Of a stretch of DNA of 56,499 nucleotides, positions 25,561 to 35,071 are shown piece after piece (positions within the stretch are counted from its first letter, which is position 1; every line of letters starts with the position of its first letter). The notes beneath the pieces were generated by a model. The model did not search any database and had not been told where the DNA came from. It saw nothing but the letters and a program-made list of their open reading frames with translations. The stretch is taken from contig CANNIA010000022.1 in NCBI GenBank assembly GCA_947504705.1, positions 1 through 56,499 on the forward strand, given 5' to 3'. The position numbers and the translations under genes are program-made. The stretch is from Paracoccaceae bacterium (GTDB lineage Bacteria; Pseudomonadota; Alphaproteobacteria; Rhodobacterales; Rhodobacteraceae).

Positions 25561-26325
25561 TCAGGCCGCCAGATGCGCCGGCTTCTTGCCAAGGATGATC
25601 ATGCCCAGGATGTCGTCGTCGGTCACTTCCTTGACGTCCACCGTGCCGACAAGCTGGCCGTTCTTCATCACGCTTGCCCGGTCGCACAGCTTCATAACGT
25701 TGTGGATGTCATGTTCGATAAGGAAAATGCCCAACCCTTGGGCTTTCAACTCCTGGATCAGCTCGGCCACCATCTGGGTTTCATGCGGACCCAAAGCGGC
25801 GGTCGGTTCATCCATGATCAGGATCTTGGCGTTGAAATAGACGGCGCGCGCGATGGCAACCGACTGACGCTGACCGCCCGACAAGGCACTGACCGGCACG
25901 TTGAACTTCTTGAAGTTCGGGTTCAGCCGCCCCATGATCTTGCGGGTTTCGGCCTCCATCCTGCTGTCGTCCAGAAAGCCCCACTTGTTCACCAGCTCGC
26001 GGCCAAGGAACAGGTTCGAGGCGGCATCGACGTTGTCGGCCAGCGCCAGCGTCTGATAGATCGTCTCGATGTTCTGCGACCTGGCATCGCGGGGGTCTTT
26101 GATCTCGACCTCTTGCCCGTTGATCAGGATCTGGCCGCTATCCTTTTGATAAGCGCCCGACAGGCACTTGATCAGCGTCGATTTTCCCGCCCCGTTGTGG
26201 CCCAGAAGGCCCACGACTTCGCCGGGGTAAAGGTCTACCGTAACATGATCCACGGCCTTGATGCCGCCGAAGGCGATCGAGATGTCGCGCAGTTCGACAA
26301 GCGGGGTTCCGGTTCTGTCTACCAT
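25561..26325 (-). CDS. xylG: xylose ABC transporter ATPase XylG (single-domain form)
   Basis: A 254-aa ATP-binding subunit with Walker [10 protein letters not shown], signature [17 protein letters not shown] and Walker [13 protein letters not shown]. Sugar ATPases of the XylG/RbsA class normally have two domains (~500 aa). This one has a single complete domain, as in the FrcA-type carbohydrate transporters of alphaproteobacteria, so two copies should pair. There is no sign of truncation: both ends are clean and fit the operon spacing (12 bp from xylH). Confidence 0.9.
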   Translation of the reverse strand: MVDRTGTPLVELRDISIAFGGIKAVDHVTVDLYPGEVVGLLGHNGAGKSTLIKCLSGAYQKDSGQILINGQEVEIKDPRDARSQNIETIYQTLALADNVDAASNLFLGRELVNKWGFLDDSRMEAETRKIMGRLNPNFKKFNVPVSALSGGQRQSVAIARAVYFNAKILIMDEPTAALGPHETQMVAELIQELKAQGLGIFLIEHDIHNVMKLCDRASVMKNGQLVGTVDVKEVTDDDILGMIILGKKPAHLAA

Positions 26326-26337
26326 GATTTCAGCCCC

Positions 26338-27648
26338 TTACTTGATGCGTTTGCGGTAAACGATGTCGAGGTAGACGGCGAGGACCAGCGCGACACCGGT
26401 GACCATGCGCTGGTACGAGCCGTCGCCGAAGCCGATCAGAACCATGCCGGTCTGCAGCGACGAAAGCACCAGCGCACCGATGATCGCGCCATAGATCGTG
26501 CCGACGCCACCCGCCAGCGAAGTGCCGCCGATGACAGCCGCTGCGATGACGTAAAGTTCGTCAAAGACCCCCATCGCGTTGGTGGCCGAATTCTGCCGCG
26601 CCGAGCCGACGATGGCCGCAAGTCCGGCCAGCGCCCCCATCAGCGCGAAGACCTTGACCTTCATCGCCTGGGTGTTGATGCCCGACAGGGCCGCCGCTTC
26701 GGGGTTGCCTCCGATGGCAAAGACATAGCGGCCAAAGCGGGTGCGGTTCATCAGGACCGTCATGGCGACCACGATGACCACCATGATCAGCAGGGGATAG
26801 GCAAAGCCATGCCCGAACTCGGCCCCTTCAGGCACCGGCTCCCCCAGCTTTTCAAAGTAGATCTTCAGGTTGCCGGGGGCCCAGTTATAGGCATTGACCA
26901 CCGCAGCCGCGCCCAGGATCACCAGGCAGGCAAATCCGGCGACAAAGCTTTCGGCCCAGACCGGGCGCGGGGCAAACCCGTGCTTGCTCCGGGCGTTCCG
27001 GCCGACCAGCGTGATCCAGATCACTGCGGCGCAGGCAAGGACTGCGATGATCCAGCTTCCGGTGGTGCCCATGGCCGCAAAGGGACCGGCACCGCCAAAA
27101 AGCACGAAGGTATCATCCAAGGGCGCAATGGTGCTGCCGCTGGACACGAAAGCAGCACCACGCCAGACGAGCAGGCCGCCAAGGGTGACGATAAAGGACG
27201 GGATCGCAAGATAGGCGATCAGCACACCCTGGAACGCCCCGATCAGCGCGCCCATCAGAAGGCCTGCGACCACGGTGATGATCCAGATCAGCGGATGGCC
27301 AAGCCCCAAGATCGGCACCAGCCAGTCGACCTGCATCAGCCCCATGACGACGCCGACAAACCCCATGATCGACCCGATGGAAAGGTCGATCTCGCGCATG
27401 ATGATGATCAGCACCATCCCTGTGGCCATGATCCCAATATAGGCCGTCTGCACCGACAGGTTCCAAAGGTTCCGTGGCGTCAGAAACAGGCCCTGATCCA
27501 GAAAGATCGCGCCATAAAGGTGAAAGCCCAGCCAGATCAGCAAAAGCGCCCCGATACGACCCAGAAGGCCCTGATCGATCTCGGTCGCTCGCACAAAGCG
27601 GCCGATCGGGTTGCCTTGCGGTGAAGGGGGATTTGATGTGTCGGTCAT
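26338..27648 (-). CDS. xylH: xylose ABC transporter permease XylH
   Basis: A 436-aa carbohydrate permease, longer than RbsC (~320 aa) as is usual for XylH. It has about 12 hydrophobic segments and the conserved cytoplasmic loop FAIGGNPEAAALSGINTQ. ATG 27648 (MTDTSNPPSP) was chosen; the 60 nt of open frame upstream encode residues unlike the family. A hairpin separates it from xylF. Confidence 0.92.
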   Translation of the reverse strand: MTDTSNPPSPQGNPIGRFVRATEIDQGLLGRIGALLLIWLGFHLYGAIFLDQGLFLTPRNLWNLSVQTAYIGIMATGMVLIIIMREIDLSIGSIMGFVGVVMGLMQVDWLVPILGLGHPLIWIITVVAGLLMGALIGAFQGVLIAYLAIPSFIVTLGGLLVWRGAAFVSSGSTIAPLDDTFVLFGGAGPFAAMGTTGSWIIAVLACAAVIWITLVGRNARSKHGFAPRPVWAESFVAGFACLVILGAAAVVNAYNWAPGNLKIYFEKLGEPVPEGAEFGHGFAYPLLIMVVIVVAMTVLMNRTRFGRYVFAIGGNPEAAALSGINTQAMKVKVFALMGALAGLAAIVGSARQNSATNAMGVFDELYVIAAAVIGGTSLAGGVGTIYGAIIGALVLSSLQTGMVLIGFGDGSYQRMVTGVALVLAVYLDIVYRKRIK

Positions 27649-27754
27649 GTCCACGTCCAGCCTGTGAGAGGGGTGTGGCCCAACCTGACCCCGCGCCGCA
27701 TCGCGCAAGGAAGGGGCCCCGACAGCCGGGGGCGCAAGGCCACGCGCATGAAAG

Positions 27755-27789
27755 GTGGAAAACCGGCGCCACCCTTGGGATGGCGCCGG
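27755..27789 (-). terminator. partial terminator/attenuator between xylF and xylH
   Basis: On the minus strand, CCGGCGCCA-(9 nt)-TGGCGCCGG (27763-27789) forms a perfect 9-bp GC stem followed directly by TTTTCC. It starts 15 bp after the xylF stop. This is the expected arrangement for attenuated read-through, giving more binding protein than permease. Confidence 0.7.
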
Positions 27790-27803
27790 AAAATCAGCCT
27801 AGA

Positions 27804-28829
27804 TCACTGGCAAGCAGCGACGCCTTCCATGGCGCCCTCGCAAGCAGCTTCTTTGGTGATGTGGCCAGCGTCGATCGCCAGGTTCAGCGTGTCCTTGGTG
27901 ATCGGGGTCGGGTTCAGCAGGATCGCGTTCATTTCAACGCCCTTTTCGCCGCCCGAGAACTTGGTCGCGCCTTCGATTGCGTCCAGTGCCGCCCCGTCAG
28001 CCAGAGCCGACGCGATTTCACCAGCCTTGGCACCAAGGTCACGCGCGTTCTTCCAGACCGAAACCGTCTGCGTGCCACGGGCAACGCGGTTGATTGCGGC
28101 CATGTCGCCGTCCTGGCCACCCAGTGGCACGTTCAGGCCCTGAGCTGCAAGGGCAGCAGCAGCGCCACCAGCCATGCCGTCGTTTTCCGACAGGACAGCG
28201 TCAACGGCGTTGTTGTTGGCGGTCAGGATCTGCTCCATGTTCTTCTGAGCATTTTCCGGCTTCCAGCCGTCCGAGTTGGCTTCGCCAACGATGACAATGT
28301 CGCCCGAAGCAACCGAAGCGCCGATCACTTCTTCCATGCCCTGACGCAGGAAGCCGGTGTTCGGGTCGCCCGGGTCGCCGAGGATGATCGCATAATTGCC
28401 CTTCGGAGCGACAGCGATCACCGATTCAGCGATGATGCGGCCGACGCCGACGTTGTCGAAGGTAAGATAGAAGGTGCGGTCATCTTCGATCAGACGGTCA
28501 TAGCCAACGACCGGAACGCCTTCGGCAGCGGCTTTCTCGATGGCCGGCCCGATTGCGTCCTTGTCCCAAGCGTTGATGATCAGGGCGTCAACACCCTGAG
28601 CCAGCAGCGCGTCGATGTCCGACAGCTGCTTTTCGGCCGATGCCTGAGCGTCAGCCGAGACGTATTCGTTGCCAGCGGCTTCGATAGCAGCCTTCATGGC
28701 AGCTTCGTCGATCTTCCAGCGCTCTTCCTGGAACTGAGCCCAAGAAACGCCGATCTTCTTGCCCTCGGCCAGAGCGGCCGACGAGAAGCCAGTCACCGCC
28801 AGCACGGCGACGAGAATTGCGGTACGCAT
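27804..28829 (-). CDS. xylF: D-xylose ABC transporter substrate-binding protein XylF
   Basis: A 341-aa periplasmic binding protein with a Sec signal (MRTAILVAVLAVTGFSSAALAE). The mature chain GKKIGVSWAQFQEERWKID is the XylF-type N-terminus, with the sugar-binding Asp region YDRLIEDD and GGQDGDMAAI. ATG 28829 follows GGGAGGAT. First gene of the xylF-H-G-B-A operon, divergent from the ROK repressor. Confidence 0.94.
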   Translation of the reverse strand: MRTAILVAVLAVTGFSSAALAEGKKIGVSWAQFQEERWKIDEAAMKAAIEAAGNEYVSADAQASAEKQLSDIDALLAQGVDALIINAWDKDAIGPAIEKAAAEGVPVVGYDRLIEDDRTFYLTFDNVGVGRIIAESVIAVAPKGNYAIILGDPGDPNTGFLRQGMEEVIGASVASGDIVIVGEANSDGWKPENAQKNMEQILTANNNAVDAVLSENDGMAGGAAAALAAQGLNVPLGGQDGDMAAINRVARGTQTVSVWKNARDLGAKAGEIASALADGAALDAIEGATKFSGGEKGVEMNAILLNPTPITKDTLNLAIDAGHITKEAACEGAMEGVAACQ

Positions 28830-28909
28830 AGTTATCCTCCCTAGGATTTCGGCCTGCAGAGGGCCGGCCCGGCAGATTCGCCGGAACGTCGGGAAGATTG
28901 CCGTCAATA

Positions 28910-28929
28910 AATTCAGTTGTCAAAATAAA
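28910..28929. promoter_or_regulatory. putative XylR operator 1
   Basis: AATTCAGTTGTCAAAATAAA matches the site at 29173 in 18 of 20 bases. It overlaps a TTGACA on the minus strand, where a bound repressor would block xylF transcription. Confidence 0.6.
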
Positions 28930-29172
28930 AAGGCAACCTTCGGATGGCCGAAGGGGTTTCCGGCCAAAAAATGCAGCGCCAACCCGCGCCGAACCACTCC
29001 ACAACCCGCGACTTTCAGGGTCAGATTTAGCTGAATCTCCCACGCCGACCGCAAGAGGCGGCTTCATGGCCTGCGCTTCCCGCTTCGGATGTCGATTTGC
29101 GTCCAGGTTCAGGGGCATCGGGTGGCTGCATTGGCAGGGCGGGCTGGGAACGGATTCTGACCGCCTCGTAAA

Positions 29173-29192
29173 AATTCAGTTGATAAAATAAA
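29173..29192. promoter_or_regulatory. putative XylR operator 2
   Basis: AATTCAGTTGATAAAATAAA, in the same orientation as operator 1 and 263 bp away. It lies upstream of the ROK gene and could serve autoregulation or looping with site 1. Confidence 0.55.
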
Positions 29193-29305
29193 TAGATCTG
29201 CAAAGACTGCGCGCTGCGGTGGGGACTGAATGACCCTGCCATCAGGCCCCGAAACCCGCGTAAAAACCGTTTCTGGGCCGGGCTTTAACGTTGGAGGATG
29301 GTTCA

Positions 29306-30589
29306 ATGCCCCCGCGGGCGGACGAACATATGGGCGAGGGTGGGGCCGAAAAGGCCTCCGATGCAGCGCGTCGTGGCGTCGGCCCTCTGATCTCGCCTTT
29401 GGCCGAATCGCAGCGGCCCCTTCGCCAGCAGGTCTTTGAACTTGTCCGCGCCGCGGGTCAGATCCCGCGGGTCCAACTAGCCAAGGATCTTGGCGTCAGC
29501 CCCGCCTCGGTCACCACCATCGCCGCCGAACTGATCGAGGTCGGCCTGATCGAGGAAGTCTCAGCCGCGCGCGACGAAGACGCCGGTCGGGGCCGCCCCG
29601 CTGTGGCGCTGGGTGTCCGGGCCGGGGCGCACCGCGTTGCGGGGATGAAGCTTTCCGACCGCGAACATACCGCCGTGATCGTCGATTTCGCCGGGCGGCT
29701 GATCGCCGATGACGTGATTCCCCGCATTCCCGGACCGATGTCTGCGGCCGAGATACTGGATGCCATCGAAACCCTGCTTGACCGGATCTGCGCCAAGGCG
29801 AATGTCCGGCGTGAGGACTTGTCCGCCATCGGCCTTGGCGTCCCCGGCTTTGTCGATTGCCTGGAAGGGCAGGTCCTGTGGTCCTCGGTTCTGGCCGATC
29901 GCAACGTGCCCCTAGCGGCCCTTGCCAAGTCGCGCCTTGGCCTGCCCGTCAGCATCGACAACGACGCCAACCTTGTCGCCTTGGCCGAGCTTTGGTTCGG
30001 CGCGGGGCGAGAGCTTTCCGATTTCGCCGTTCTGACCATCGAACATGGCGTCGGCATGGGGTTCGTGATGAACCACCGCCTCTATCGCGGTTCGCAACGG
30101 GTGGGGATGGAACTGGGCCATATCAAGGTCCAACTCGACGGCGCCCTTTGCCGCTGCGGCCAGCGCGGCTGCCTTGAGGCTTACGTCGCCGACTACGCCC
30201 TGGCCCGCGAAGCCTCGACCGCGCTCAATTGGGCACATCGCGAGGTGCAGCCGATCTCGGTCCTTCTGGAAAGCCTTTACGACCACGCCAAGGCCGGGAA
30301 CGCCACCGCGCGCACGATTTTCCGCCGGGCAGGGCGCTATCTTTCGGTCGGCCTTTCCACCGTTATCAACCTCTTTGACCCCTCGCTGATCATCCTTTCC
30401 GGTGAACGCATGCGCTTCGACTATCTCTACGCCGCCGAAACCCTGGCCGAGCTTGACAACCTTGTCATCGCCACCGGCCGCCCCCGCCCACCCATCGAGA
30501 TTCACGCTTGGGGAGACCTCCTTTGGGCCCACGGCGCAGCGGCCCTTGCGTTGGGTGAGTTGGGCGAACGGCTGCTTGCGCCCGGCTAA
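29306..30589 (+). CDS. xylR: ROK-family xylose repressor XylR
   Basis: A 427-aa repressor. Residues ~35-95 form a winged HTH (IPRVQLAKDLGVSPASVTTIAAELI); the rest is a ROK sugar-kinase-like sensor with VGMELGHIKV and the zinc motif CRCGQRGCLEAYV. ATG 29306 follows GGAGGAT; the frame also opens at TTG 29291, which overlaps that ribosome-binding site. Divergent from xylFHGBA and adjacent to twin candidate operators, so xylose (or glucose) responsive control of that operon is likely. Confidence 0.9.
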   Translation: MPPRADEHMGEGGAEKASDAARRGVGPLISPLAESQRPLRQQVFELVRAAGQIPRVQLAKDLGVSPASVTTIAAELIEVGLIEEVSAARDEDAGRGRPAVALGVRAGAHRVAGMKLSDREHTAVIVDFAGRLIADDVIPRIPGPMSAAEILDAIETLLDRICAKANVRREDLSAIGLGVPGFVDCLEGQVLWSSVLADRNVPLAALAKSRLGLPVSIDNDANLVALAELWFGAGRELSDFAVLTIEHGVGMGFVMNHRLYRGSQRVGMELGHIKVQLDGALCRCGQRGCLEAYVADYALAREASTALNWAHREVQPISVLLESLYDHAKAGNATARTIFRRAGRYLSVGLSTVINLFDPSLIILSGERMRFDYLYAAETLAELDNLVIATGRPRPPIEIHAWGDLLWAHGAAALALGELGERLLAPG

Positions 30590-30609
30590 GATTCAGATTG
30601 GCCTAAGGC

Positions 30610-32526
30610 TCAGAAAGGCCAAAGCCAGGGCTGCGGCCAGCTTTGCGGCACCAGAAAATCGAAGATCGCATAGACTACCGCCAGCGCCAGCACCGCCTGA
30701 ACCAGCGCCACCAGCGGGCGCGGACTGCCGAACCGCCACGCAGCAAGCATCAGAAACACCAGCGGCCCCGCCAGATGCCCCAGCGCCAGGATCGCCAGCC
30801 CCAACCCGCCGGGGATCAGGATAAAGCCAAGGTCCGCCACCAGCCCCTGCCGATCCCCAACCGCCTGCGGCAACCCCGTCTGCCAGATCAAGAGCAGGAT
30901 GAAGACCAAGGCCGACCCAACCACAATCGCCGGAAAGATCGCCGCAGCCTCGGGCATCCGCAGCAGACTGACCCCCGCCACCAGCACCACCGCCAGCACG
31001 GCAAGCGTAAAGCTCAGGTCCAACCGCGTTGGCGCGTCCTTGGTCCGTTCCCCACGCCCCCTGCGCCAGCTGCCAAGGCTGCGCAGGATCGTGGTTGCCG
31101 CGATGGCCAGAAAGATCAGCACCACCGGCTGCGTCAGCCAGGACCAGCCGGAAATCTGCCAGGACAGAAAGAAGAACCGCTCCAGGTTCGGGGCCAGCAC
31201 AAACCCCAGCGCAAAGGCGGGCCGCGACCAGCCAAGGCGGCGCAGCACCAGACCCAATAGCCCAAAAACCACCAGCAGCAACAGGTCGCGCCAGTCCTTG
31301 GCCGCGTAAAACGCCCCGATCCCCACGAAAACCAGCGCCAAGGGCACCAGACTTGTCGCCGGCACCCGCGCCAACCGCGCGAGCCACGGCGTCAACCCCA
31401 GACAAATCACCGCCCCCAGCACATTGGCCACGGCCACCGTCAGGATCATCGTGACCAGAAGGGTCGCGTTCTCCTCCAGCATCTTCGGCCCCGGCACCAC
31501 ACCATGCACCGCGAATGCCCCCAAAAGGATCGCCATCGACGCCGACCCCGGTATCCCGAACGCCAAGGTCGGCAAAAGCGAGCCACCCTCCTTGGCATTG
31601 TTGGCGCTTTCGGGTGCGATAACGCCGCGAATGTTGCCCTTGCCATAGGCAGGCTCACCCTTCGCCGCATCGGTCTTTGCGCGGGCCGCATCGCCGTAAG
31701 CCACCCATTCGATGACCACGACCCCAACCCCCGGCACCGCCCCCAGAAATGCGCCGATCGACCCCGACCGCAAGATCAACCGCCAATGCCGCAGCGCATC
31801 GCGGATGCCGCGCAGCAACCCTCCCGGCTCGGGTGCCAACATTGTGGTCTGGATCTGCCCCCGTGCCAGTACCCCCGCCAGTTCCGGGATCGCGAACAGG
31901 CCAAGAAAGACCACCGCAACCGGCACCCCGTCCCACAGGTAAACCTGCCCGAAGGTCCAGCGCTCGACGCCTTCGTAAGGGTCAAGCCCGACATAGGCGA
32001 CCAGCGCGCCCAGATGCGCGGCCAGCAGCCCCTTGATCCAGTTCGACCCCGACAACAGCGCCACCAGCGTCAGCCCGAAGACCGTGATCGCGAACAGATC
32101 ACCATAGTTCAGCAGCAACACCAACGGCCGCATTACCGGGATCGACAGCGCCAGCATGACCGCCCCGAACACCCCCCCGATCATCGAGGCGGTATAGGCC
32201 GCCCCCAAGGCCCGCGCCGCCTCGCCGTTCTTGGCCATCTCGTGGCCATCGACGACAGTCGCCGCCGCGCCAACAGTGCCCGGCACCCCGATCAGCACCG
32301 CCGGGATCGTGTCCGAGGTGGTGGTGACCGAGGCCATCCCGAGCAGCAGCGCAAAGGCGGAAATCGGGTCCAGCCCATAGGTGATCGGGATCAGGATCGT
32401 CAGGCCAAAAATCCCGCCGATCCCCGGAATGACCCCGACCACAAGCCCCAGCAACACGCCCAAGATCAGCATGGCCAGCCGCAACGGCTCGGCCATCTCG
32501 ATGAGTGCCGCGATCAGGACATCCAT
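30610..32526 (-). CDS. TctA-TctB fusion permease of tripartite tricarboxylate-type transporter
   Basis: A 638-aa membrane protein. Residues ~1-490 are TctA: GVIPGIGGIFGLTILIPITYGL and GAVPGVGVVVIEWVAYGDAAR are the duplicated signature loops. Residues ~500-638 form a four-helix unit (LSFTLAVLAVVLVAGVSLL onward) that resembles TctB, normally a separate ~150-aa subunit. It would import a carboxylate delivered by the adjacent TctC using an ion gradient. Last gene of the operon 34958-30610. Confidence 0.88.
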   Translation of the reverse strand: MDVLIAALIEMAEPLRLAMLILGVLLGLVVGVIPGIGGIFGLTILIPITYGLDPISAFALLLGMASVTTTSDTIPAVLIGVPGTVGAAATVVDGHEMAKNGEAARALGAAYTASMIGGVFGAVMLALSIPVMRPLVLLLNYGDLFAITVFGLTLVALLSGSNWIKGLLAAHLGALVAYVGLDPYEGVERWTFGQVYLWDGVPVAVVFLGLFAIPELAGVLARGQIQTTMLAPEPGGLLRGIRDALRHWRLILRSGSIGAFLGAVPGVGVVVIEWVAYGDAARAKTDAAKGEPAYGKGNIRGVIAPESANNAKEGGSLLPTLAFGIPGSASMAILLGAFAVHGVVPGPKMLEENATLLVTMILTVAVANVLGAVICLGLTPWLARLARVPATSLVPLALVFVGIGAFYAAKDWRDLLLLVVFGLLGLVLRRLGWSRPAFALGFVLAPNLERFFFLSWQISGWSWLTQPVVLIFLAIAATTILRSLGSWRRGRGERTKDAPTRLDLSFTLAVLAVVLVAGVSLLRMPEAAAIFPAIVVGSALVFILLLIWQTGLPQAVGDRQGLVADLGFILIPGGLGLAILALGHLAGPLVFLMLAAWRFGSPRPLVALVQAVLALAVVYAIFDFLVPQSWPQPWLWPF

Positions 32527-32541
32527 GCTGGTGAACTCGGC

Positions 32542-33513
32542 TTACTGAACCATCTGCCGCGCCAGTTCCTTGATCGCGGGGTCGGTCGCCAGCATCTCGG
32601 CAATGACAGCGTCAATACCGGCGCCAGAAGTATAGCCAAGCTGGATGCCACGGGTCTTGGCGTCCTCTTGGAACGCCGGGTCCGCCGCCATCGCGTCAAA
32701 GGCGGCCCGCAGTTCCGCCACCCGCTCCGGCGAGGTTGCAGGGGCCACGACAAAGGGATGGTGGATCCGCGTCACCGAAAAAACCAGCGCCAGCGCGGCC
32801 TTGGTGGTGGGGTCACTCAACTTGTCCAGAATGAAGTCGGCCCCGACGCCGGTTTCGGACCGGACGACAGCGATTTCGCCCAGCACGTTGTACCGCGACA
32901 GCATGTCGCTTTCCATCAGATCGGCGGCACTGATCCCGCAGCGTCCCTGCAGATCGCCCCGTTCCATCGCAAGATCAATCTCGGCGCTGCCCTCAAACCC
33001 CGTAACGATCTCGATATTGGCCCCAAACGCCGCCTTGATCGCCGCCGGATAGGTATAGGTCGAGCTTGACTTGCCCGTCGCCCCCACCTTGGCCCCGCTT
33101 TGCAAAAAGGCGTCAAATGTCTCGATCCCGGTCGACTTCGGCGTGACGCAGTATGAAGATTCCGACGACATCGCCGCGATGTAATGCACCTTCAGCGGGT
33201 CGAAATCGGTGTTCTCGGGATCAAGGATCGGAATTTGCGCCAAAGCCGGGCTGATCGAAGCCAGAACCATGCCATCGGTTGCAGTGTCGGCCATGACCAG
33301 TTTTCCCAGCTTCAGGCTTCCCGCCCCCGGCACATTCTCGACGATCACGTCGGGAGTGCCAGTCAGAAAGGCCCCGATATGGTCGCCCACGATGCGCGAA
33401 ACCAGATCAAAACTGCCGCCGGGCGCATATCCGACCTTGATCGACATTGTATCCGCCTGGGCGGCAAGCCCGGCCGTAAAGGAAAGGGCAACGGCAAGGG
33501 AAATGGCTTTCAT
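32542..33513 (-). CDS. tctC: TctC-family periplasmic solute receptor
   Basis: A 323-aa Bug/TctC receptor. The Sec signal MKAISLAVALSFTAGLAAQA is followed by KVGYAPGGSFDLVSRIVGDHI and VENVPGAGSLKLGKLV, the ligand-binding loops of the family. Start overlaps the stop of the upstream ligase gene (ATGA), and the TctAB fusion follows 15 bp later. Ligands of this family are carboxylates; the neighbouring acyl-adenylating enzymes suggest an organic acid that is then activated. Confidence 0.9.
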   Translation of the reverse strand: MKAISLAVALSFTAGLAAQADTMSIKVGYAPGGSFDLVSRIVGDHIGAFLTGTPDVIVENVPGAGSLKLGKLVMADTATDGMVLASISPALAQIPILDPENTDFDPLKVHYIAAMSSESSYCVTPKSTGIETFDAFLQSGAKVGATGKSSSTYTYPAAIKAAFGANIEIVTGFEGSAEIDLAMERGDLQGRCGISAADLMESDMLSRYNVLGEIAVVRSETGVGADFILDKLSDPTTKAALALVFSVTRIHHPFVVAPATSPERVAELRAAFDAMAADPAFQEDAKTRGIQLGYTSGAGIDAVIAEMLATDPAIKELARQMVQ

Positions 33514-34958
33514 CTGGACGTCTCTTTCTGGTTTCGGGTTTCGTCTTGGTGGGCACGGGTCAAGGCCGCGCGGTCGATCTTTCCTGCCTCAGTCATTGGC
33601 AGCCGGTCAAGCCGGCGTAGGGCAAGTGGATAGCGCGGGCCCAGCTTTGCGGCCATATGGGCAAGGAACTCCACCGCATCAAACCCATCCCCCGCCACCA
33701 CGGCCAATCCCACCTGATCGGTACCGCTTTCCGACGGTGCGCGGAAGACCGCAATCTGGTCCAGCCCCGGAAATCCTGCCGTCAGCACTTCCAGCAGAAC
33801 CGGGGCAATCTTGTCGCCGCCAATGTTCAACGCGTCCGAGACCCGGCCCAAAAGCTGCAACCTTCCATCCGGCAAAAGCCGCGCCAGATCGCCCGTCGCC
33901 TGCCAGCCATCGACATCGCAAAGCGGCTGGCCCGAAGGATAGTCGCGCACCCAAAGGTCCGGCGGCAGCTTGATCCACAGCGCCCCGCCGGTCTCTGGGT
34001 TGGTCTCAATCCCACTGTCATCAACAAACCTCAGCGTCATGTCCGGATAGACCCGCCCCACGATCCCCAGCATGCCATCCGACAGGGCAGGGCGGTGATG
34101 CGCAATCGACCCCGTCTCGTTGCTGCCATAGGTGTTCACGACCGGGCAGCCGAACAACGCCTCGCCCCGCTGGGCATCGCCGGGCGACAGCGCGCCCCCG
34201 CCCACCCTGATCTCCTCCAGCCGCAGCCCTTCGGTCCCCTCCGCCTCGGCCACTGCCAGCAGCTGCTCGAAACTTCCGGGCGGCAGGCAGGCCAGCATCG
34301 CCTGATGCCGGATCATCGCCGCCAGCCATTCCCGTGCCGTTGCGGGCTGGTTCGCCTGCGCCGCTCCGGCCAACAGCGCCCGCATTCCCGTGCTGAACCC
34401 CGGTGACGAGGCCGGATTATAGCCGATGAACACCGCCCCACCCGCCCGGCCACGCAGTTTGGCGCTGCGTTTCAACCGGGTTGCCAGACCAATTTCATCC
34501 ACCACCCGCAGCTTCGGCACCCCCGTCGTCCCCGAGGTTGACTTCACCATCCGCCCGCCACCGGCCACCGGCACTAGGCGCGTGGGGCTGCAGATCCAGT
34601 CGGGCGTCACAACAAGCTCCGCCCCCCGACCAGCAGGATCAGGCCGCTGCACCAGCCGTAGGTCGCAAGGAATATCCGGATGCGCCGCAAGGTTCGGCAA
34701 CACCGTCGCCCCCAGCCGCAGCAGCGCCAAGACCAGCATCCGCCCGGCGATCCCGTCCTGAAACGCGACCGACACCGCGCTGCCAGAGCCGACCCGCGCC
34801 GCCTGCAACCGTTCGGCAAAAGCGATGATCGTCGCGAAATAGCTCGCGAAACTGACCGGCGCGCCGTCGGCCTGCCAGGTCGCAACCCGGTCGCGATAGC
34901 GGCTGCAGGCCGCTTCGACCTCGAACGAAATCCCCTGACCCTGCATCGCTCTACCCAT
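33510..34958 (-). CDS. AMP-dependent synthetase/ligase (ANL superfamily), minus-strand copy
   Basis: A ~482-aa acyl-adenylate-forming enzyme. Motifs: P-loop STSGTTGVPK, YGSNETGS, hinge TGDLARLLPDGRLQLLGRVSDALNIGGDKIAP and the catalytic C-terminal Lys in PMTEAGKIDRAAL. All core residues are present, so it should activate a carboxylate as acyl-AMP, probably to acyl-CoA. The start is uncertain: ATG 34958 or 34946. The open frame reaches 35072 but would take up the whole divergent promoter region. It overlaps tctC by 4 bp, so transporter and ligase are co-expressed. Confidence 0.88.
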   Translation of the reverse strand: MGRAMQGQGISFEVEAACSRYRDRVATWQADGAPVSFASYFATIIAFAERLQAARVGSGSAVSVAFQDGIAGRMLVLALLRLGATVLPNLAAHPDIPCDLRLVQRPDPAGRGAELVVTPDWICSPTRLVPVAGGGRMVKSTSGTTGVPKLRVVDEIGLATRLKRSAKLRGRAGGAVFIGYNPASSPGFSTGMRALLAGAAQANQPATAREWLAAMIRHQAMLACLPPGSFEQLLAVAEAEGTEGLRLEEIRVGGGALSPGDAQRGEALFGCPVVNTYGSNETGSIAHHRPALSDGMLGIVGRVYPDMTLRFVDDSGIETNPETGGALWIKLPPDLWVRDYPSGQPLCDVDGWQATGDLARLLPDGRLQLLGRVSDALNIGGDKIAPVLLEVLTAGFPGLDQIAVFRAPSESGTDQVGLAVVAGDGFDAVEFLAHMAAKLGPRYPLALRRLDRLPMTEAGKIDRAALTRAHQDETRNQKETSR

Positions 34959-35071
34959 CCCGGCGGCCAGACTAGTCGGCTCGCCTTTTCCGGGCAAGGC
35001 CCCCACTTCTGCCCCTTGACGCGGCGGCCATCCTGCCATCGACTTGGCCGCAAAATACGAAGGTTCCCTCA

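Larger units (their letters stand above)
28830..29305. promoter_or_regulatory. divergent xylF/xylR control region
   Basis: 476 bp without a supported gene. It contains two 20-bp sites that share 18 bases (28910 and 29173), 81 bp upstream of xylF and 114 bp upstream of the ROK gene. On the minus strand TTGACA within the first site is followed at promoter spacing by CAATCT. On the plus strand TTGATA within the second could be a -35 for the repressor gene. Between them is GC-rich sequence in which I see nothing else. Confidence 0.6.

Noticed and set aside
25561-26325. XylG as a truncated gene because it is half the usual length
   Set aside because: It has one complete nucleotide-binding domain with clean ends and normal operon spacing; single-domain sugar ATPases exist in alphaproteobacteria.
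25123-27624. 833-codon plus-strand open frame opposite xylB/xylG/xylH
   Set aside because: Antisense shadow. The minus strand encodes three well-known gene families with proper starts, while this frame has low-complexity His/Asp/Gln-rich translation.
28830-29305. Riboswitch in the xylF leader
   Set aside because: No recognisable conserved riboswitch core; the repeats are better explained as repressor sites.
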